Shown: positions 43,429-55,439, counted from the first letter of the stretch. The stretch is 64,000 nt of DNA from Neoceratodus forsteri (GCA_016271365.2 CM028132.1:1189085001-1189149000), one strand, 5' to 3'. Numbers and translations: made by a program. Notes: a model not told the origin generated them from the letters alone.

Positions 43429-43789
43429 GCACAGATTGTTGGGAGAGCAACTTTCTTCTAGTGGAATTGTGCAGAGTTTTGAATCCCTGTATTCCGTGGT
43501 AAATATTACCATGTGTTAAATGTGGGGACAGACAGAGAAAAAAAAAACGGGTGGAGAAAGGAAGCAATAATATAAACAAAGAGGAAATGGATAAAACATA
43601 GATACACAGGCAGAGGCAGCCCCAAACTGCTTAAATAAATTCCAGAAGTTCCTACTAGCATATACATTTCAGACATATATAGATGTTTTCAAGAGAAATT
43701 TGTCTGGCAGGTTCAATAGTTGTTATCACATTTCCATTAAAATTTTGATGGCTTCATCATTCCATAGCAGGTACCATACGCACCTATGT

Positions 43790-44130
43790 AAGGTGACAAT
43801 GTGTTTCTGTCCAATTTGTTTTACCTGGTCATGTATTGCTACTTATTGTGGTATCAAGTTATTGTGCATTTATGTAACATTTATGTAACGTTCATTGGGT
43901 ATCTTTCCATGCACTGTGTGGGTTTATTGCTATTTTACATAGTTCCTTATAGTATTTTAGTCCCACTCTTGTCCACATATCCTTTAATGTGTGCTGTCAT
44001 GTTTTTACCTAAGTTTTGTTACACTACGTGTATTTTTTGTGCTCTTTATTTTTGTATGTAATCTCCTGGGTCATGCCTGAAAATAGGTATTCATTTGCCT
44101 AGTGCGCTTACCTGATCAACAAAAACTAAC
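43790..44130 (+). mobile_element. L2/Rex1-like LINE 3' end (TTTA-tailed family, plus strand)
   Basis: 'gtcatgcctgaaaatagg' then 'tttgcctagtgcgcttacct' and 'gatcaacaaaaacta' (44070-44125), ending in 'aaattaaataaaa'. This is the reverse of the 4160-4240 copy and one of the few plus-strand members. Confidence 0.65.
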
Positions 44131-44449
44131 TAGCTAAATTAAATAAAATAGCTGGACTGATTTAAAATACAAATAAGGATATTTGTTTTTAATACAAATG
44201 AATGCCATATGTGGTTTTCATTGTCTTTTCATTGTTTGTTTTTGTGCCCCCCATTACCAAAATACGGGCTATGTTTTGCCATTAACATGGAAGCATCCCC
44301 TCCCCACCCCTACCCCGTTACTAGAATATAGACTATGGTGTTTTGCCATTAACATGGAAGCATAGTTCAATGAAAGGTCCTCATTTTTATCTTTTAAAAT
44401 AATTTCTTCTTTATTTTCATATTTAACTGCCAAGTGCAATAACACACTC

Positions 44450-44566
44450 CAGGGTGTGCCATTATGGTGATATAATTGCACTGCTGAGGTGTGTATAATG
44501 AGACTGCACCTCATACCTAACGATGCACCTGAGGCATGCGCTTGTATCACCATAAGGCACACCCTG
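44450..44566. mobile_element. MITE-like element with 23-bp inverted ends
   Basis: Left arm 44450-44472 (cagggtgtgccattatggtg...) and right arm 44544-44566 are reverse complements with one or two mismatches. Inner 'tgaggtgtgtat' and 'gcacctcatac' are also inverted. It shares the 'gtgtgcc..tgg'/'ggcacaccc' style with repeat B. About 117 bp, no coding. Confidence 0.75.
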
Positions 44567-44719
44567 CCATGCTCTACTGCTTACATAACTCATAGTTTCA
44601 GTTCATTGCTTTGTAAAGTACTGAGATCTGTGCATGGCAAGCACAATAAGATGTATGTTGTAATTGTAGGAAACAAAGTTTGTAGCCACATTATTCATTG
44701 GAAAACTACAGTAATTGTG

Positions 44720-44870
44720 TAGTTTGATACCTTTTATTGGCCTAACACTTCCTGCAGTGAGGTTTTACAGTACACAAGCTTTCCAGCCACTCAGGTCCCA
44801 TCATCAGGTGAAAACACCTGAAGAAAGATACATATGTGGTCCAAAAACTTGTGTACCATGGCTTCTCTGT
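44720..44870. repeat. Dispersed repeat with inner palindrome (Penelope-like end, uncertain)
   Basis: 'gataccttttattggcctaa', 'acaagctttccagccactca' and 'tcatcaggtgaaaacacctg' plus 'aaga' match a common vertebrate repeat motif, with 'caggtgaaaacacctg' near-palindromic. I associate this with Penelope-like elements but cannot verify it here. Confidence 0.35.
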
Positions 44871-45618
44871 ACAAACAACTAATTTTAATTGTACAAACTG
44901 ACAGTTTCTAATGACTCTTTACTATAAAAAGGTGGAGCACATCTTTTCCGAGATCTGGACATCCCATGGATCCAGTTTTCTTTGAGTCAGTTATAGTTTT
45001 ACATATATTTAGCCCCACAAAACCTTGTGTCCAGTGGAGCCCCTCCTTCAGAATGTGGCAGATAAGTGTGAGCTTGGTGCTCAGACAAAGTCGGGAATGT
45101 ATTATTACTCACACTGGTGACAGCTATCCCAGAGCTCTCCATACATAACTGGATTTGTTAGTTGTTTCTCTGGATTTAGGCAGCTTGCCCTGCATATTTG
45201 CAGCTGACTGAATATAAAATATACAGTGTATAACAAACTCCCTGAAATAATCTGATTAATGGTATCTCAGGATATGATATGGACTGAAGCCAACTTCATG
45301 TGACCTGTGTACCCATCTGCTGGAAAACATGCCGGATCATCTGAATTAATGAATCCTTGTTAATATTCTGATAATTATTTCTCTAGTGATTTGCTAGCAA
45401 AAAATGAGTACTTGAGAATCGGTGGATACATAGCGCAAAATTATAGCAACTAGTATGTCCATTTAAACTGAATACCAGTATGTACTGTTCCCTATCTAGT
45501 GATCTTAAAAGTTACTATAGAAATCCAGTAAGTGGATTGCTTGGCTAGATTTAACAAATGACTTCAGTAAAATGTTGGGAAATAATGATATGGATACATT
45601 CATGTTTATTTTTTTTTA

Positions 45619-45645
45619 TCATTATTATTATTATTATCATTATTA
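45619..45645. repeat. (ATT)n microsatellite
   Basis: Imperfect ATT/ATC trinucleotide run next to a T-run. Confidence 0.85.
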
Positions 45646-46379
45646 CTGTCTTTTTCAGCTCCTGCTGCCTTACCGGCCCCGATCTGGATTGTCCTCCTCC
45701 AACCATTCACCGACTCAGCCACCATCCCCCTTCAGACTTACCCCAGATTCTCCCAAAACGTACCCCTTCTGGCAGAGTCTGAGGGGTCTGCTCTGGCCCC
45801 TCTGAGGCAGTATCCATTCAGGGTGTCCAGTCAGTGGTGCCATGCCTATGAGGGGCTGCCCCTCATCCTGCCGGGCGGGGGTTCACCAGTTTCCTTCCCT
45901 GGAATCTCTGATATATAATGATGCAAAACATCTATCTGTGTTACGTGCCCTTCTGGGTCTCCCAACTGCCGTAACACCCAGTTTCCACTAGGTGGCGGGT
46001 GCATTGCAGGAAACACAGACCTACCTGGTGAGAGGAGAGCAGTCCTTCAAACGCTTGATCCTCTGAGTCCCACCCCCTGGCTGACCCCTGACTATTTAAG
46101 TTTGCTCCTCATCTTGGGTCCCTGGCTTTGCGAGCAGCAGCCCTATCACTGTGCAGCTGGGCCAGCATTTTTTCCCTTTATTTTACTTTGTTTTATTCAA
46201 ACATTTTTTTTTGTCTGGGGTTGTTGCTTCTTAATATCCTCATAAACCTCTCCTAATTAATGCTGGACATGTTCTTGCTCTATGACTCGTGCAGTACTGC
46301 TTTTCACACTTGTGTGATATATTTTAATGTCTGATTTGTTTTCTGTACATCCTGATTGTGTATGAATACTTTTATATTT

Positions 46380-46970
46380 TATTTATTTATTATTAGATCA
46401 TTGGTTTACAGACCTTTGAGTCATAGACTCATTTACAGAGGCACCTTGTCAAGAGAGCAATACATCACATTAGTCATAATATAGGTACACTAGTACCATG
46501 TCAGGTAGCAACCAAGATATTTTATTACATTAGTCAGCAGATATTGCATGAGACCCCAGGTATATTCAGCAAAAATAGACGGGGCAGACCCAGCCATGGC
46601 GTGAAGGTAAGGGGCAGGTGGGGGATTATGTGCAGTTGCAGCAGCGAGTGCTTGTCAGATGGCTTCTGAGGGAGACCTTGAAAGGACCAAGCTTAGTGGA
46701 GTCAGCTATATTGGCTGAGAGGGAACTGAACCAGGAGGGAGCACGATTGCAAAAGGATCTGTGGGCCATAGAGGTCCTTACCCTGGGGACAATAAGGGAG
46801 GTTTTGACAGTGCTGTGGGTGGAGACTGAGAGGGAGGCACGCTGCAGGGAAGTGGCGACCCCGGGAGGGGGAACAGCCCTAGCTTGGTCTTTTTTACAAG
46901 AAGGCAGGTTTGGAAACGGAGTCTTTCTTCAAGGTTTCTGTTCACTGTTTTGTACTTCATTTTAGGTTGC
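46380..46970 (-). mobile_element. L2/Rex1-like LINE, C-terminal and 3' fragment
   Basis: 'tttatttatttattatta' 3' terminus with 'agactcatttacagaggca'. On the minus strand around 46640-46800 the frame reads SFCNRAP, then LSANIADSTKLGPFKVSLRS: the ORF2 C-terminal 'LWNSLP..I....L..FK..L..HL' block with decay. The plus-strand 115-codon frame over the same bases is its antisense shadow. Confidence 0.65.
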
Positions 46971-47049
46971 CCCTGAAAAACGGACACTCGTCTCAATGGG
47001 CCTACCCAGTCAACAAATTTCAATAAATAGATAAATAAATCAATAAATA

Positions 47050-49000
47050 AATGTCTGAGGCGCCCTGTGAGCCAAGCTCACCTTGTTGGACCTTGATCCT
47101 ACAGCTATGGCCTGTCACCTCAGAATCCATTCCCAGCTCAGTCTCCGTGGTGCAGCTGTGAAGGAAGGATTTATTTTGAGGCCAGAAAGGGACTTGAGCT
47201 CATGTCACTAGACTCCACCCAGCTGTCTAGGATTTTCCAGGATGTCCTAGATTTTGCCTCAGAATTTTTCTCTGTCCTTCCTAACCCAGGTGTTTTAATT
47301 ACTAAAGTATAGGGTCTGCAAGCAAAAATGATGTCAAAGAGTATAGTTACGATCTAGTTTTGCTTCAGAAATGCATTTTACACTCAGACACACATCCCAA
47401 CAGCTTTCTTAGTTGACTGTACCCGCTTTTAAGCTGGTGTCCCCGATTCTGGTAATTGGTCCCTGATTTTTAAGTCTTGTCTCAGATTTTTATACCTGAG
47501 GTTTGAGAGGTATGGTATGCCTCACCAGTCTGTGAAGACAGAACAGGATTTGCTCCTTAGCAGAGCAGTTTAAGGGCAGAAGGGACTCTATGGTCATCAT
47601 TTTCACCCACTGTTGGTATGACTTAGTATGCTGTGCAAACGTACTCATTGAAAAACAAGGATCCATTATAACACTCACACTTCTTCCAGATAAACCTGCC
47701 AACTGGGGCAACTTGTTCTCACCCTTCATAATGCACACTTTTAGGGTTGGTAAGGCGATGACAGACATCACAGTCTCCTTCCTGTGTAGAAATTGTATGC
47801 CTCCGCTGGGCTTCTACACATACTAAAATCACTTTAAAGGCATATTTGAATGTTCTACTGGAGACTTTCATTAAATATAACATAAAAATTCAGTTACTGG
47901 ATTATTGTACTATCCTTTAAAATACCTGTAATCATATAAGAAATGGTTCACATTCCCTTCAAGTGGATTCTACATTTCTCTGTGGCATGAACTTTTGGGA
48001 GATCTCACATATTCATTTGCACAGAGGTGCTTTGTATGTGACCATCACTCTTCTGCAGCGAGTTTGCAGAATACAGTTTATTTTGTGCTCTTAGTAATGA
48101 AGTCTTGAGTGTCTATTTATGAATTAATGCAAAGGTTAACTCGATATTCCATGAAAGGGGATTACTGAAGGGTATGCATCTTAGCTGTTGACCAGCCAAT
48201 GAAGCAGGCCTTCCATTGGGCACATGACAGGGTGATTAGTTTAGCAGCGTTTTAGTGCAGCTTATTGTTTCAGGTTACCAGTTCATATAGTAAAAACCTG
48301 GTAAGTCATACGTTAGTATGACATTTCTCATCAGTATCATTACTGGTGGTTTTAGTGATTATTCATGCATAGCATTTAAAATTCTGATATCCAGGTAAGA
48401 CCTATGGGGCAGCGTCCCCATTTTCATGAATGAGCAGGGAACATGTTACAGCTTCTCTGAGAACACTCCCATACAGAGAGACGCAAATTGAAATATGACA
48501 GAAAAGAAAAACTCTGGTCAATGCAGGAATTCTACAACATAGTATATTTAGGGGTTTATTCCAAACAAGTATGTCTACTAGATTTGTTCAAATAATTGCT
48601 ATGGTCAATTTTAAAAAGACTCACATTTTTAATGGAGCACAGATAAGCACCACCCTTACATACACTGCTTGATTATTTACTAGTTTCATTATTTTTTAAG
48701 TTTACTGTTATCTGACTGATGAATTTTAAGAAAGCCTTTTGCTTTCTTGTCAGTTAGAGCGAACAGTATTGGCTTGTAACAGGCTAGCCATCTGGAGTCA
48801 TGCTAAGTTCTCGCCTGTGCTACAGGGATAGGCCTCTATGCTATGCAGCAGCACTTGATGGGCTGTTCCCTTTTGTCTGTAAACTGACAAGAGGTTTGTA
48901 AGGAGTTGTTGAATTAGTTGAGCTCTAATGTTATTTTGTGGTCTAAACACATATAAGAAACAGAGAAACATTTTAAAACAGGCAAAATGCCTAGTTTGTC
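47050..49000. other. No recognisable feature
   Basis: No frames above noise and no matches to other parts of the window that I can see. Probably intronic or intergenic host sequence. Confidence 0.45.
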
Positions 49001-49028
49001 AGCCCCTCTGTTGTCTTCTCTTTTCCAG

Positions 49029-49381
49029 CTAAACCATTTCCAAGTTCTCTAGCCTGTCTTCCGAACTCGACTCTTCTAACACCTTTGTTTCAGTATCCCT
49101 GCGCTGCACTTCTGGTTTTCCCTGTCTTCCAACCAGGGACAGCCCTGGCTGCACCAGTCCTCCGGCAAGAAGTAATGCAAGCTGTGCCATCACGGTCGGT
49201 GTCAGTGCCGTTTGGTGTCTGCCAGCAGGGGGTGCCTGGACACCAGGCAGCCTGTGCCTTCCTTCCTTCCCTGGGAGATGCACTCTTCACTCCTCACAAC
49301 ATACCAGGACCTCTGCTGACAGCTTGTCAGCCTGACTTACACAAGGATTTGCATACCCTTGGTGCCTTGCTCCAGGAATGA
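49029..49381 (+). CDS. Candidate host exon (C-terminal coding), product unknown
   Basis: A strong polypyrimidine tract and AG ('gttgtcttctcttttccag', ending 49028) precede a frame open for 117 codons to a TGA at 49379-49381. The predicted tail begins KPFPSSLACLPNSTLLTPL (after a split codon) and ends HTLGALLQE; it is Pro/Leu/Val-rich with no domain I recognise. A CR1-type 3' end follows right after, so the exon or its UTR may be truncated. An open frame also exists antisense (49029-49283), so coding status is uncertain. It could be a terminal exon of a gene starting at the 32.8-33.15 kb CpG island. Confidence 0.35.
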
Positions 49382-49384
49382 GGC

Positions 49385-49690
49385 AGGAGAGTATAGGTAT
49401 GGTCTGAAGAGATGCACAGAAACCAAACACATTACATCTAGAAAGGAAACAAGGATCCAAAATTGTAAGTGGTCACAATTACCAAGTAAAAGTTGAAACA
49501 GTCAGAGCTGATCAAAGACAATATTATTTGTTTACACAAAGGGTGGTGACTAGTTGGAATAAATTGACAACATCTGTAGTGGATTATATATAAACAAAGA
49601 CTAAATGAATACATGGATTAGAAATATACAAAGAATTTAACCACTGAGTAGTGGCAGATGAACTTGATGGGCTCCTAAGCTCCCCTTTGT
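49385..49690 (+). mobile_element. CR1-type LINE 3' fragment
   Basis: Contains 'acaatattatttgtttacac' then 'aaagggtggtgactagttgg', the nucleotide counterpart of the '(R)LFF T..VV..WN.LP' C-terminal block, followed by 'gcagatgaacttgatgggct'. Diverged and stop-laden; short. Confidence 0.6.
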
Positions 49691-50164
49691 ATTAACATTT
49701 ATGCCCTTATGTACAAACAATTTGGGTAGTTCTCCTCTCCTGGCATCCTTTTATGGATCCCATACTCTGCATCTTGCGGCCTGCCTCCCTAGAATGCTCA
49801 CTCCCAGTATTCTAAATGAACATATTGGGACCCCAGGCAGGCCACACAAGCGTGGGTCTCCAATGTGACCGTGCAGAGCGCAGGTGTCACACCACTGAAT
49901 TTACCATGAATTTTATATTTTAATTTTTATTTACCTGTTTTATTTTTCTGTCAACTGTATTTCACAGGTTCTGCTTTTATTTTTCTTTGTTTTGCATCTT
50001 TCTTTGGTTTTTGTTGTTTTTAACCTTTGTTGGCTTACACTTTTTGCTGCTGTTTACAGTTTTGTTTTCTCCTTGTGTTCTTTGTCCTTCTCTTCCTCTT
50101 TTCCTCTCCCCTCTATTTTACTTTTTTGCATCAAGAAAACAATTATCAACTGGTACATAGTTGC

Positions 50165-50335
50165 ACAATAGGCTAGAGGTTATAATAATGAGCTGTGAAT
50201 GAGCTTGGTACATCTAGTAGACCTGGGTTTGATTCCCACAACCTCCACTTGCATACTGTGTGACTCTGAGCAAGTCACTTAACCTCCACAGTGCTCCCAG
50301 GTCACTCCTGAAAACAAGTACTGTAAAACTGTTAT
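50165..50335 (+). mobile_element. tRNA-headed CORE/MIR-like SINE
   Basis: B-box 'gggtttgattccc' (50225-50237), then 'gtgtgactctgagcaagtca' and 'cttaacctcc' (50257-50288), and 'gctcccaggtcactcctg'. It matches the 13484 copy through the tail; the head before the B-box is diverged. Confidence 0.8.
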
Positions 50336-50876
50336 GTTCGCTTTTCTTTAATTTCACAGATCTGATTTACTGCGCTGGTAAACGCTAAATAAAAATCGCG
50401 GGTTAGTCGCCAGGGTTTGCATTACTTTAAACTGAAGCTGCTAATAATAGTTAGCGGACAGTACTAGGAAAAAAGTACTATAAACAATTGCAGCTTGAAG
50501 CAGTTGACGTAATTGCATACATCACTCTGGTGTTAGTGATGAAGTGCAGTCCTTATAAATTACCACAGGTCAAGTACCAATTATTAAAGAACACTTAAGA
50601 ACCTGTATCAGTTTGTGCCAATGATGCATTTTCATGATGTCTCTGTACTTGTTGTTACAGCGCCCAAAGCAATTTGAGAGAGACCTTGGAGTACTAACAG
50701 AGGTCACGCCTGATAGCTTGAGCGAATACACAGGGATCTCACTAAAAGTGGTGGAAAGTGTGGTGCTAGAGCTCCAAAATGCCACTTCTCCGGCCAAACA
50801 CCGATGAACAGAGTATATCACCTACTTAGCAGATGTCCGTTTTGAAGTCGGACGCTATGCGGCAGTTCATGACGTC

Positions 50877-51985
50877 ATGAATGCTGTGAGGTACTATGGT
50901 TGCAAGTACTCCAAGACCATAAATGAGAGCACAGTAAGAAAATGTAAAAAAGATTATTATGACAAGTTAAAGAGTGTGCCAGACCCCACCAGTATGATAC
51001 CTTCCTTCCCTACAAGGCGTAGGGGAAGGCCAGCTCTCCTTGTAGAGGATGTTGAAAATGAGCTGAAAACTATAATAAAAAGCTTAATTTGTGAAGGGGC
51101 AGTTATTAATGTACGAATTGTGGTTGCTGTGGCAATTGGTCTGGTTAAAGCTACTAATCCTCAACTACTAGTGGAACATGAGGGTCACTTAAGTTTCACC
51201 AGACAGTGGGCATAGCAGTTGTTAAATCGACTTGGGTATTGTAAACGAAAGGGCACCAAAGCAGGGAGAAAGATTCCTGGTGACTTCCCTGCGTTGAAAA
51301 AGGCGTTCTTAGACAGAATAGCCAATGCGTCCATGCAGGAATTGATTCCTGCTGAGCTCATCATTAACATGGATGAAACAGGTGTAAATCTAGTCCCATG
51401 TGCGTCCTGGATTATGGAAGTTAGTGGCTGAAGGCAGGCTGAGGTGACTGGCATTAATGACAAAAGACAAGTCACCATGGCAATGTCTGTTACACTGTCG
51501 GTATCTGCCGCCCCAAGTTATTTATGTTGGAAAAACAGTTAACTGCCATCCCAATTTTGACTTCCCCACTGACTGGCACATCACACACAGTGAAAATCAC
51601 TGGGCAAACGAAACAACGATGCTGGAGTATTTTGGTAGCATCCTGATGCCCTCTGTTGCAAAGATAAACAACTGAATCAGTTTCCAGATGAGCAGCGCGC
51701 AATGCTGATTTTGGATCTTTTTAGGGCTCACACAACCAAGCCTGTGCTTGAAAAGCTGGAGCAGTGCAACATCATCCCCATTTTCGTTCCAGCTTCGTGC
51801 ACTGACCAACTACAGCCCCTTGATTTATCAATCAACAAACTCTATAAGGACGAATTTAAGAGTCTGTTCACTGAATGGTATGCCACTGTAATAACTGAAC
51901 AGCTACACAAGGAACACCGTCACCCAAAATTTCAGTTTACAGTACATGTGCCTAGTGGGCCATGCCTGATTACCAAAGACTAAAT
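50877..51985 (+). pseudogene. pogo/Tigger-like transposase (Tc1/mariner superfamily)
   Basis: DDE transposase of the cut-and-paste pogo class. Fragments: RRRGRPALL (51020-51046) and a linker; RKIPGDFPALKKAF; IINMDETGVNLVP (about 51362-51400), the 'MDE' catalytic region; VTGINDKRQVT (51440-51475); YFGSILMP; MLILDLFRAH (51702-51731, second Asp); and VPASCTDQLQPLDLSINKLYK (about 51787-51848), the 'CT..LQPLD' block with the third catalytic residue region. Broken by in-frame stops at 51213-51215 and 51429-51431 and by two frameshifts (about 51480 and 51690). A poly(A)-like 'aataaaaatgtg' follows at 51993. N-terminal DNA-binding part is partial; terminal repeats not found. Confidence 0.8.
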
Positions 51986-52239
51986 ATACAAAATAAAAAT
52001 GTGTTTTATTTGGGGGGGGGGGAGCTTTAGCATATCAGCTGTGGGGGGGGGGATTTGTTAGTCGATGGTACCATAAAATGGTCAGCTTACAACAGCAAAT
52101 TGTAGAAATGGGTTAGCCAATTCACTATTATGTTTTACACTAATCCTCTGGTTTTATTTAGTCCACTCCACCCCAATTATTTTTATAGTATGACATTTTA
52201 AATGCAGTACCCTTGGGGCGAACATTCTGGATAGACATA

Positions 52240-52455
52240 TATTTTTTTGCCAATTCTTTGGTAAGCAGGTAGGGCCCACTAGGCACAAGGCCTGTTTTCA
52301 GGGTGACACAGGAGTACTGGGGAGGTTAAGTAATTTTCTCAGAGTCGCAGAGCATGAAAGTGGAGGTTATGGGAATCAAACCCTGGTCTGTTGAATGTAC
52401 CAAGATCATTCACAGCTTGTTAGTTTAACTTCTAGGCTATACTGCCAGCCCCAGA
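52240..52455 (-). mobile_element. CORE/MIR-like SINE
   Basis: Inverted tail 'ggaggttaagtaattttctc' plus 'agagtcgcagagcatg' and inverted head 'gggaatcaaaccctgg' (52370-52385, B-box) with 'cttctaggctatactgcc' near the end. A-box side intact in outline. Confidence 0.75.
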
Positions 52456-52535
52456 ATAACACTTTGCATTTGCCATTTTGTCTTAAAGGACTGTGAACAA
52501 AGTTGCTGTTTGATGTAACACACAGATATCTGCAG

Positions 52536-52616
52536 CCAAACAATAGATCGAATGACTGGCTGCAGAGCCTGCAGCCAAACAGATTGAATGACTGGCTGCA
52601 GAGCTGCAGGCAATTT
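52536..52616. repeat. Tandem duplication, about 36 bp, two units
   Basis: 'gcagccaaacaatagatcga' then 'atgactggctgcagag' is repeated as 'gcagccaaacagattga' then 'atgactggctgcagag'. 'ctgcag' sites give the units internal symmetry. Confidence 0.8.
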
Positions 52617-52701
52617 TCATGAGACTGACACACTCCAAAAGGGAGTGAATGCTGGTGCATAGGGTAAAATGTATTTTTTTAGAACCCACACAGACTCCAC
52701 A

Positions 52702-52702
52702 G

Positions 52703-52730
<28 letters not shown>
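52702..52730. repeat. (AC)n microsatellite
   Basis: Uninterrupted AC run of about 28 bases. Confidence 0.95.
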
Positions 52731-52733
<3 letters not shown>

Positions 52734-52819
52734 GCTTAATTTTCATGAGTTCACGACACAAGCTGCAATATTGGGACCCTCGTGTTTCAAAGGCCTGTTT
52801 ACTCTGCCACATTTGCACC

Positions 52820-53720
52820 TTTATTTATTTATTGAAAAGTTTCACCAGGAAAGGCACACTGAGCAAAAAATTGCTTGTCTCCCGGTGCATCCTGGGGGGA
52901 AGGGGTGACATGGGGAAATGAACATTTAACACAGTACGATGCAGTTCAATACAATGTATACAATACAATACAGTACAGTATGTGACAGGGCAGTAAGCAG
53001 GATCATATGTGCAATACAGCAAATTGCAAGGATAGTGAAGTAAACTCATCAGTTAAGCAGCAGGCAGGTACGAATGGCAAACAAGTGAGACTGGAGGGAG
53101 AAGCAATTGGCTAACAATACTTTGAGAAGAACAGAGAAAGAAATAATAAGATGAAGAGCAGCTATAAAAGTAAAGATAAAGAATAGGATAAGTGCTAGTC
53201 GTTGGGATTAGAAAGTCCGGGAGGAACAGAATACAGCAATGTAGGGGAGGGGGTCAAGAAATGGGTAAGGGAGGGGGTGAGAGAATAGGATAAGTGCCAA
53301 ATGTTGGGACTGGAAAAAAACGGAGGAACAGAATACAGCAGTGTAGCAGAGGGGGTTGAGGGATGGGTATAGGAGGGGTGAGAGGAGAGACAAGCTTAGA
53401 AACAGGAACATTTCAGGGAGAGGAAGTTGTGTAGGGATGTAGGGAGGAAGTTCAGGGAGGAAGAGTGATTTGAGGATGCAGTTGATTCCATAGTTTGGGG
53501 AAGTGGTACAAGAAGGCGGATTGGCCTGCTGAGGTGGCACGGTGAGGGACAGTCAAGGTGCGAGCGTCTTGAGATCTGAGAGAATGAAGGGGGGAGGGGT
53601 GCTCGGGTTGCTGCAGTGGAAATGTGGTAGAGGACACTGGCCTGAGTGAGGTAAGTGGATCCCTTGTCCTCTATCCAAGCTGCAGCAGAGTGGGGAATGT
53701 AGTGAGTGGTGTAAGCTGCC
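52820..53720 (-). mobile_element. L2/Rex1-like LINE, C-terminal and 3' part
   Basis: 3' end 'tttatttatttattgaaaag' then 'tttcaccaggaaaggcacac'. The leftward frame near 53637-53480 reads VPHRATSAGQSAFLYHFPKL, then WNQLHPQI: the decayed 'F...AP.LWNSLP' block. The rest of the 3' UTR is purine-rich, with two similar 'ggaggaacagaatacagca' copies at 53220 and 53320 about 100 bp apart. Confidence 0.65.
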
Positions 53721-54649
53721 ATGTGGACAGGCAGCACCTCTTGCTCCGATGCAAGACGTACACTTCCAGTATCCTCCTCTGTCTAACCATGATTCTTATA
53801 CCTGTAGTTTGTTTTCTCTACAGGTGCTTAGTACACTGTTCTGTGGACCACCAGAGACATTGGTGTAGCCATGTAAATATGGCTTTTTAAAACTATTTCT
53901 AGGTGGATTACAGCCTGCTTTGGGTGACTTGTGTGCGTTTTAATGGGCAAAGGCATTCATATAACATCATCACTTTCAAGTAGTCCTTTTTATAATCCTT
54001 CGTTAAAAAAGTATTAATTTTATAACAGGATCCTAGTAGTTGTGTTCACTATATACTTCATGGATATCAGTGGATCACAAGCATAACCTGACTCAGATGG
54101 AACCAGAAAAGATTTGCAGTAGCTCACTCAAAGTCGTGCGTCTCATGAGTTATTAAGTCTACCTTCATACTGGACACGCCTGGTGGTGGCACTCTATGTG
54201 TAAAGTGGAACCCATGCTCATCTACACTTTTCAGAAATGCACCCTTTCCTTGTTGTTGCAGCAGTTTTTCATGCCCCCTTTTTAACCATGAAAACAAGGA
54301 GGCATTTAAGCGGTAGCCACCACATTTAGCATTAAAGTGAGAAACTACATTATAGTCTGTCAGCATATTCAGCGATATCTTGGGTACCACTGTAAACTGT
54401 AAAATAAATATGACCAATATAAATACGCACAACATATTTAAATAAAGCATACTTGAATTATGCATTTAGAACACTGGTGTCAACAACACACAATGGATAG
54501 CAAACTCCGACACATACGTCAATCTGCTATAGAAGCAGCTGTATTTTAGCAGGTGCAAAGGTGAAAATAATGGACATCAGTAGCCAACTTGAGAGCACTG
54601 GCCAAACATCCCTGAGGTTAGGACCAGGATCAGACAGTTCCTTTATGCT

Positions 54650-55165
54650 GTGTGGATAAATACTATAAAAACAATTGGATCGGAACTTGGAGGTGATGCC
54701 CAAGTCTTCAGTCCTGCATCATTGTTTCTAAGAGTTATGGGAGTGACTTTGAATGTGACCAGGCGTGGGGGATGCCTCTCGGCACATTCTGCCAGTGCAG
54801 CCCTCGGTACAATAAATGGGGGCATGAGACAGGCCGATGCAGTGGCTGCTGCTCCCAGTGACTGCCCCACTACCACCAGGACTGGGCCACAGGACCAGCA
54901 TAGTCAAGGAGACCCTGCTCCAAGCACAATCTGCAGGTTTGGGCTGCAGCTGTTGCTTCAGTCACCTGTCCCAGTGCTGCTGTGCCCTGGAACTGTGCTT
55001 GTGGAACCTAAGTCCCAGACCCAGAGAAGGACCACCGACCGAGGATGCCAAAAAGGCCTAGAAATATACCTGGGGCTAGCCTCCCTGCTTGGCTTCCCAA
55101 ACTCTGCACTGGTCACCGCAGTGATCACTACTGTGGAGTCCCACTCAGCCCTAAACACTGGCTAG
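54650..55165 (+). other. 171-codon open frame, unrecognised
   Basis: Open from an ATG at 54650 to 55165 without interruption, unusually long for this window. The middle is Ala/Ser/Thr-rich; the end reads YLGLASLLGFPNSALVTAVI, hydrophobic. No known domain, and the opposite strand carries long frames too, so it may be a chance frame in GC-rich sequence. It could also be an undetected element's ORF. No upstream promoter or splice signal stands out. Confidence 0.2.
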
Positions 55166-55439
55166 GCCTCAACAAAATATCCTGCCTAAAACTGTTAAAA
55201 TAACTTCCCTCACCCGTTTTCACCTAAACTTTGCTTCAGTTTCTTTTTTGAGGTGGGGGGTACTACATGCACTACTACTTTAAAACAGCAATCTCACATT
55301 TTATGATAAACCCCCCTCAAAAAAAAAAACAGGCTTGCAAGATATGTACACTGTACAGTTCTATCAGAACAGTTACAACATTTAATGAAGAGGCTGAAAT
55401 AGTTAGCAAGCCACATGTGAAAACCAGTAAGCCCAGGCA

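Noticed and set aside
43236..43579. Frames across the GT microsatellite
   Set aside because: Low-complexity translation (VCVCV and HTHTH) with no coding signal.
45659..45805. Exon starting after a good acceptor ('ctgtctttttcag')
   Set aside because: The open frame is only about 48 codons, another phase is equally open, and no downstream donor or protein resemblance was found. Neighbouring sequence to 46180 looks like an unclassified repeat.
46618..46965. 115-codon plus-strand frame
   Set aside because: It is the antisense shadow of an L2-like LINE C-terminus on the minus strand.
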